From: Larix kaempferi
Taxonomy: Eukaryota > Streptophyta > Pinopsida > Pinales > Pinaceae
Assembly: GCA_027924585.1 (NCBI GenBank)
Contig: BSBM01000636.1
Location: 3,054,001-3,118,000, forward strand
Length of the DNA stretch: 64,000 bases
Direction: 5' to 3'
The position numbers and the translations under genes were made by a program. Shown in pieces: positions 63,770-64,000 of this stretch. The notes under the pieces were generated by a model. That model ran no database searches and was not told the DNA's origin. It saw only the letters and a list, made by a program, of their open reading frames with translations. The stretch's first letter is position 1. Each line of letters begins with the position of its first letter.

Positions 63770-64000
63770 TATTTAGGACCAAATGCTATTTAGCTAAGAG
63801 TTGATGTTTGGTTTCTTCCAGAGGTCATACTGGGATTATTAGGGCCCAAGTCCAACCAATGAATATCAAAGAGAAAATTACACTAATCTTCCATGTGCCA
63901 ATCACTAGGGATGCAACACTTCATTTTTTGAATCAATGATATGGGAGTAATAACATTACTTTTCTTGTCGACATATAGGGTTTTGCTCTGTGTTTTATGC
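63770..64000. other. Right flank of element A, unassigned
   Basis: 230 bp with no recognisable gene. If A inserted into element F, this is the continuation of F's flank, but no similarity confirms it. Confidence 0.4.

Overview
The window reads as repeat-dominated heterochromatin-like DNA from a plant nuclear genome. The evidence is plant-type Ty1/copia and Ty3/gypsy polyproteins, tRNA-iMet-type primer sites (TGGTATCAGAGC), one TGGCGCC-type primer site, and a CACTA-type transposon end. No host gene, rRNA, tRNA or CRISPR array could be supported. The number of large, nested LTR elements would fit a large-genome seed plant such as a gymnosperm, but that is inference; nothing here fixes the species.

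Layout. 1-8957: a non-autonomous LTR element (called NA1) whose 5' LTR is cut by the window edge. It has a primer site, a 0.9 kb minisatellite, long non-coding repeats, a small broken coiled-coil/zinc-knuckle ORF, a polypurine tract and a 3' LTR. 8958-9784 and rightward: relic of a minus-strand LTR element (G). 10404-10930: purine-rich then T-rich low-complexity DNA. 11709-12016: right end of a CACTA transposon, followed by 77-bp tandem repeats. About 12360-17570: a decayed copia element (CopE). 18029-24213: a young, almost intact minus-strand copia element (Cop2) with TSD gggtg, inserted at the edge of a 53-bp tandem array. 24946-25445: a tandem array of about 124 bp units. 25446-26727: a decayed minus-strand Ty3-type gag (F).

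26936-63764 is one very large Athila-like Ty3 element (called A). Its 2.8 kb LTRs are flanked by the same 5-bp duplication, ctatc. It is broken up by five later insertions, each with recognisable ends: GypC (30752-39583, minus), solo LTR S1 (43264-44758, TSD gagtt), solo LTR S2 (45361-46540, TSD tatgt), the non-autonomous element NAD (47178-50297, minus, TSD gagac/aagac) and Cop3 (50565-56740, plus, TSD tatct). Without the insertions and one TSD copy each, A would be about 16.0 kb: LTR, TGGCGCC primer site, gag, protease, RT, RNase H, integrase, a long non-coding stretch, a third ORF in the env-like position, polypurine tract, LTR.

How parts relate. Cop2 and Cop3 are two copies of one copia family. 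NAD has LTRs and a PPT-proximal region clearly related to theirs, but it encodes only a Gag-like head joined to an unrecognised repeat protein, so it looks like a parasite of that family. CopE is a more distant, older relative. GypC carries a second Gag-like region between protease and RT, which is the most unusual domain order in the window. By LTR similarity Cop2 (3 differences seen in 754 bp) and Cop3 (2 substitutions plus a 20-bp indel) are the youngest insertions; A, GypC, CopE and NA1 are old and full of stops.
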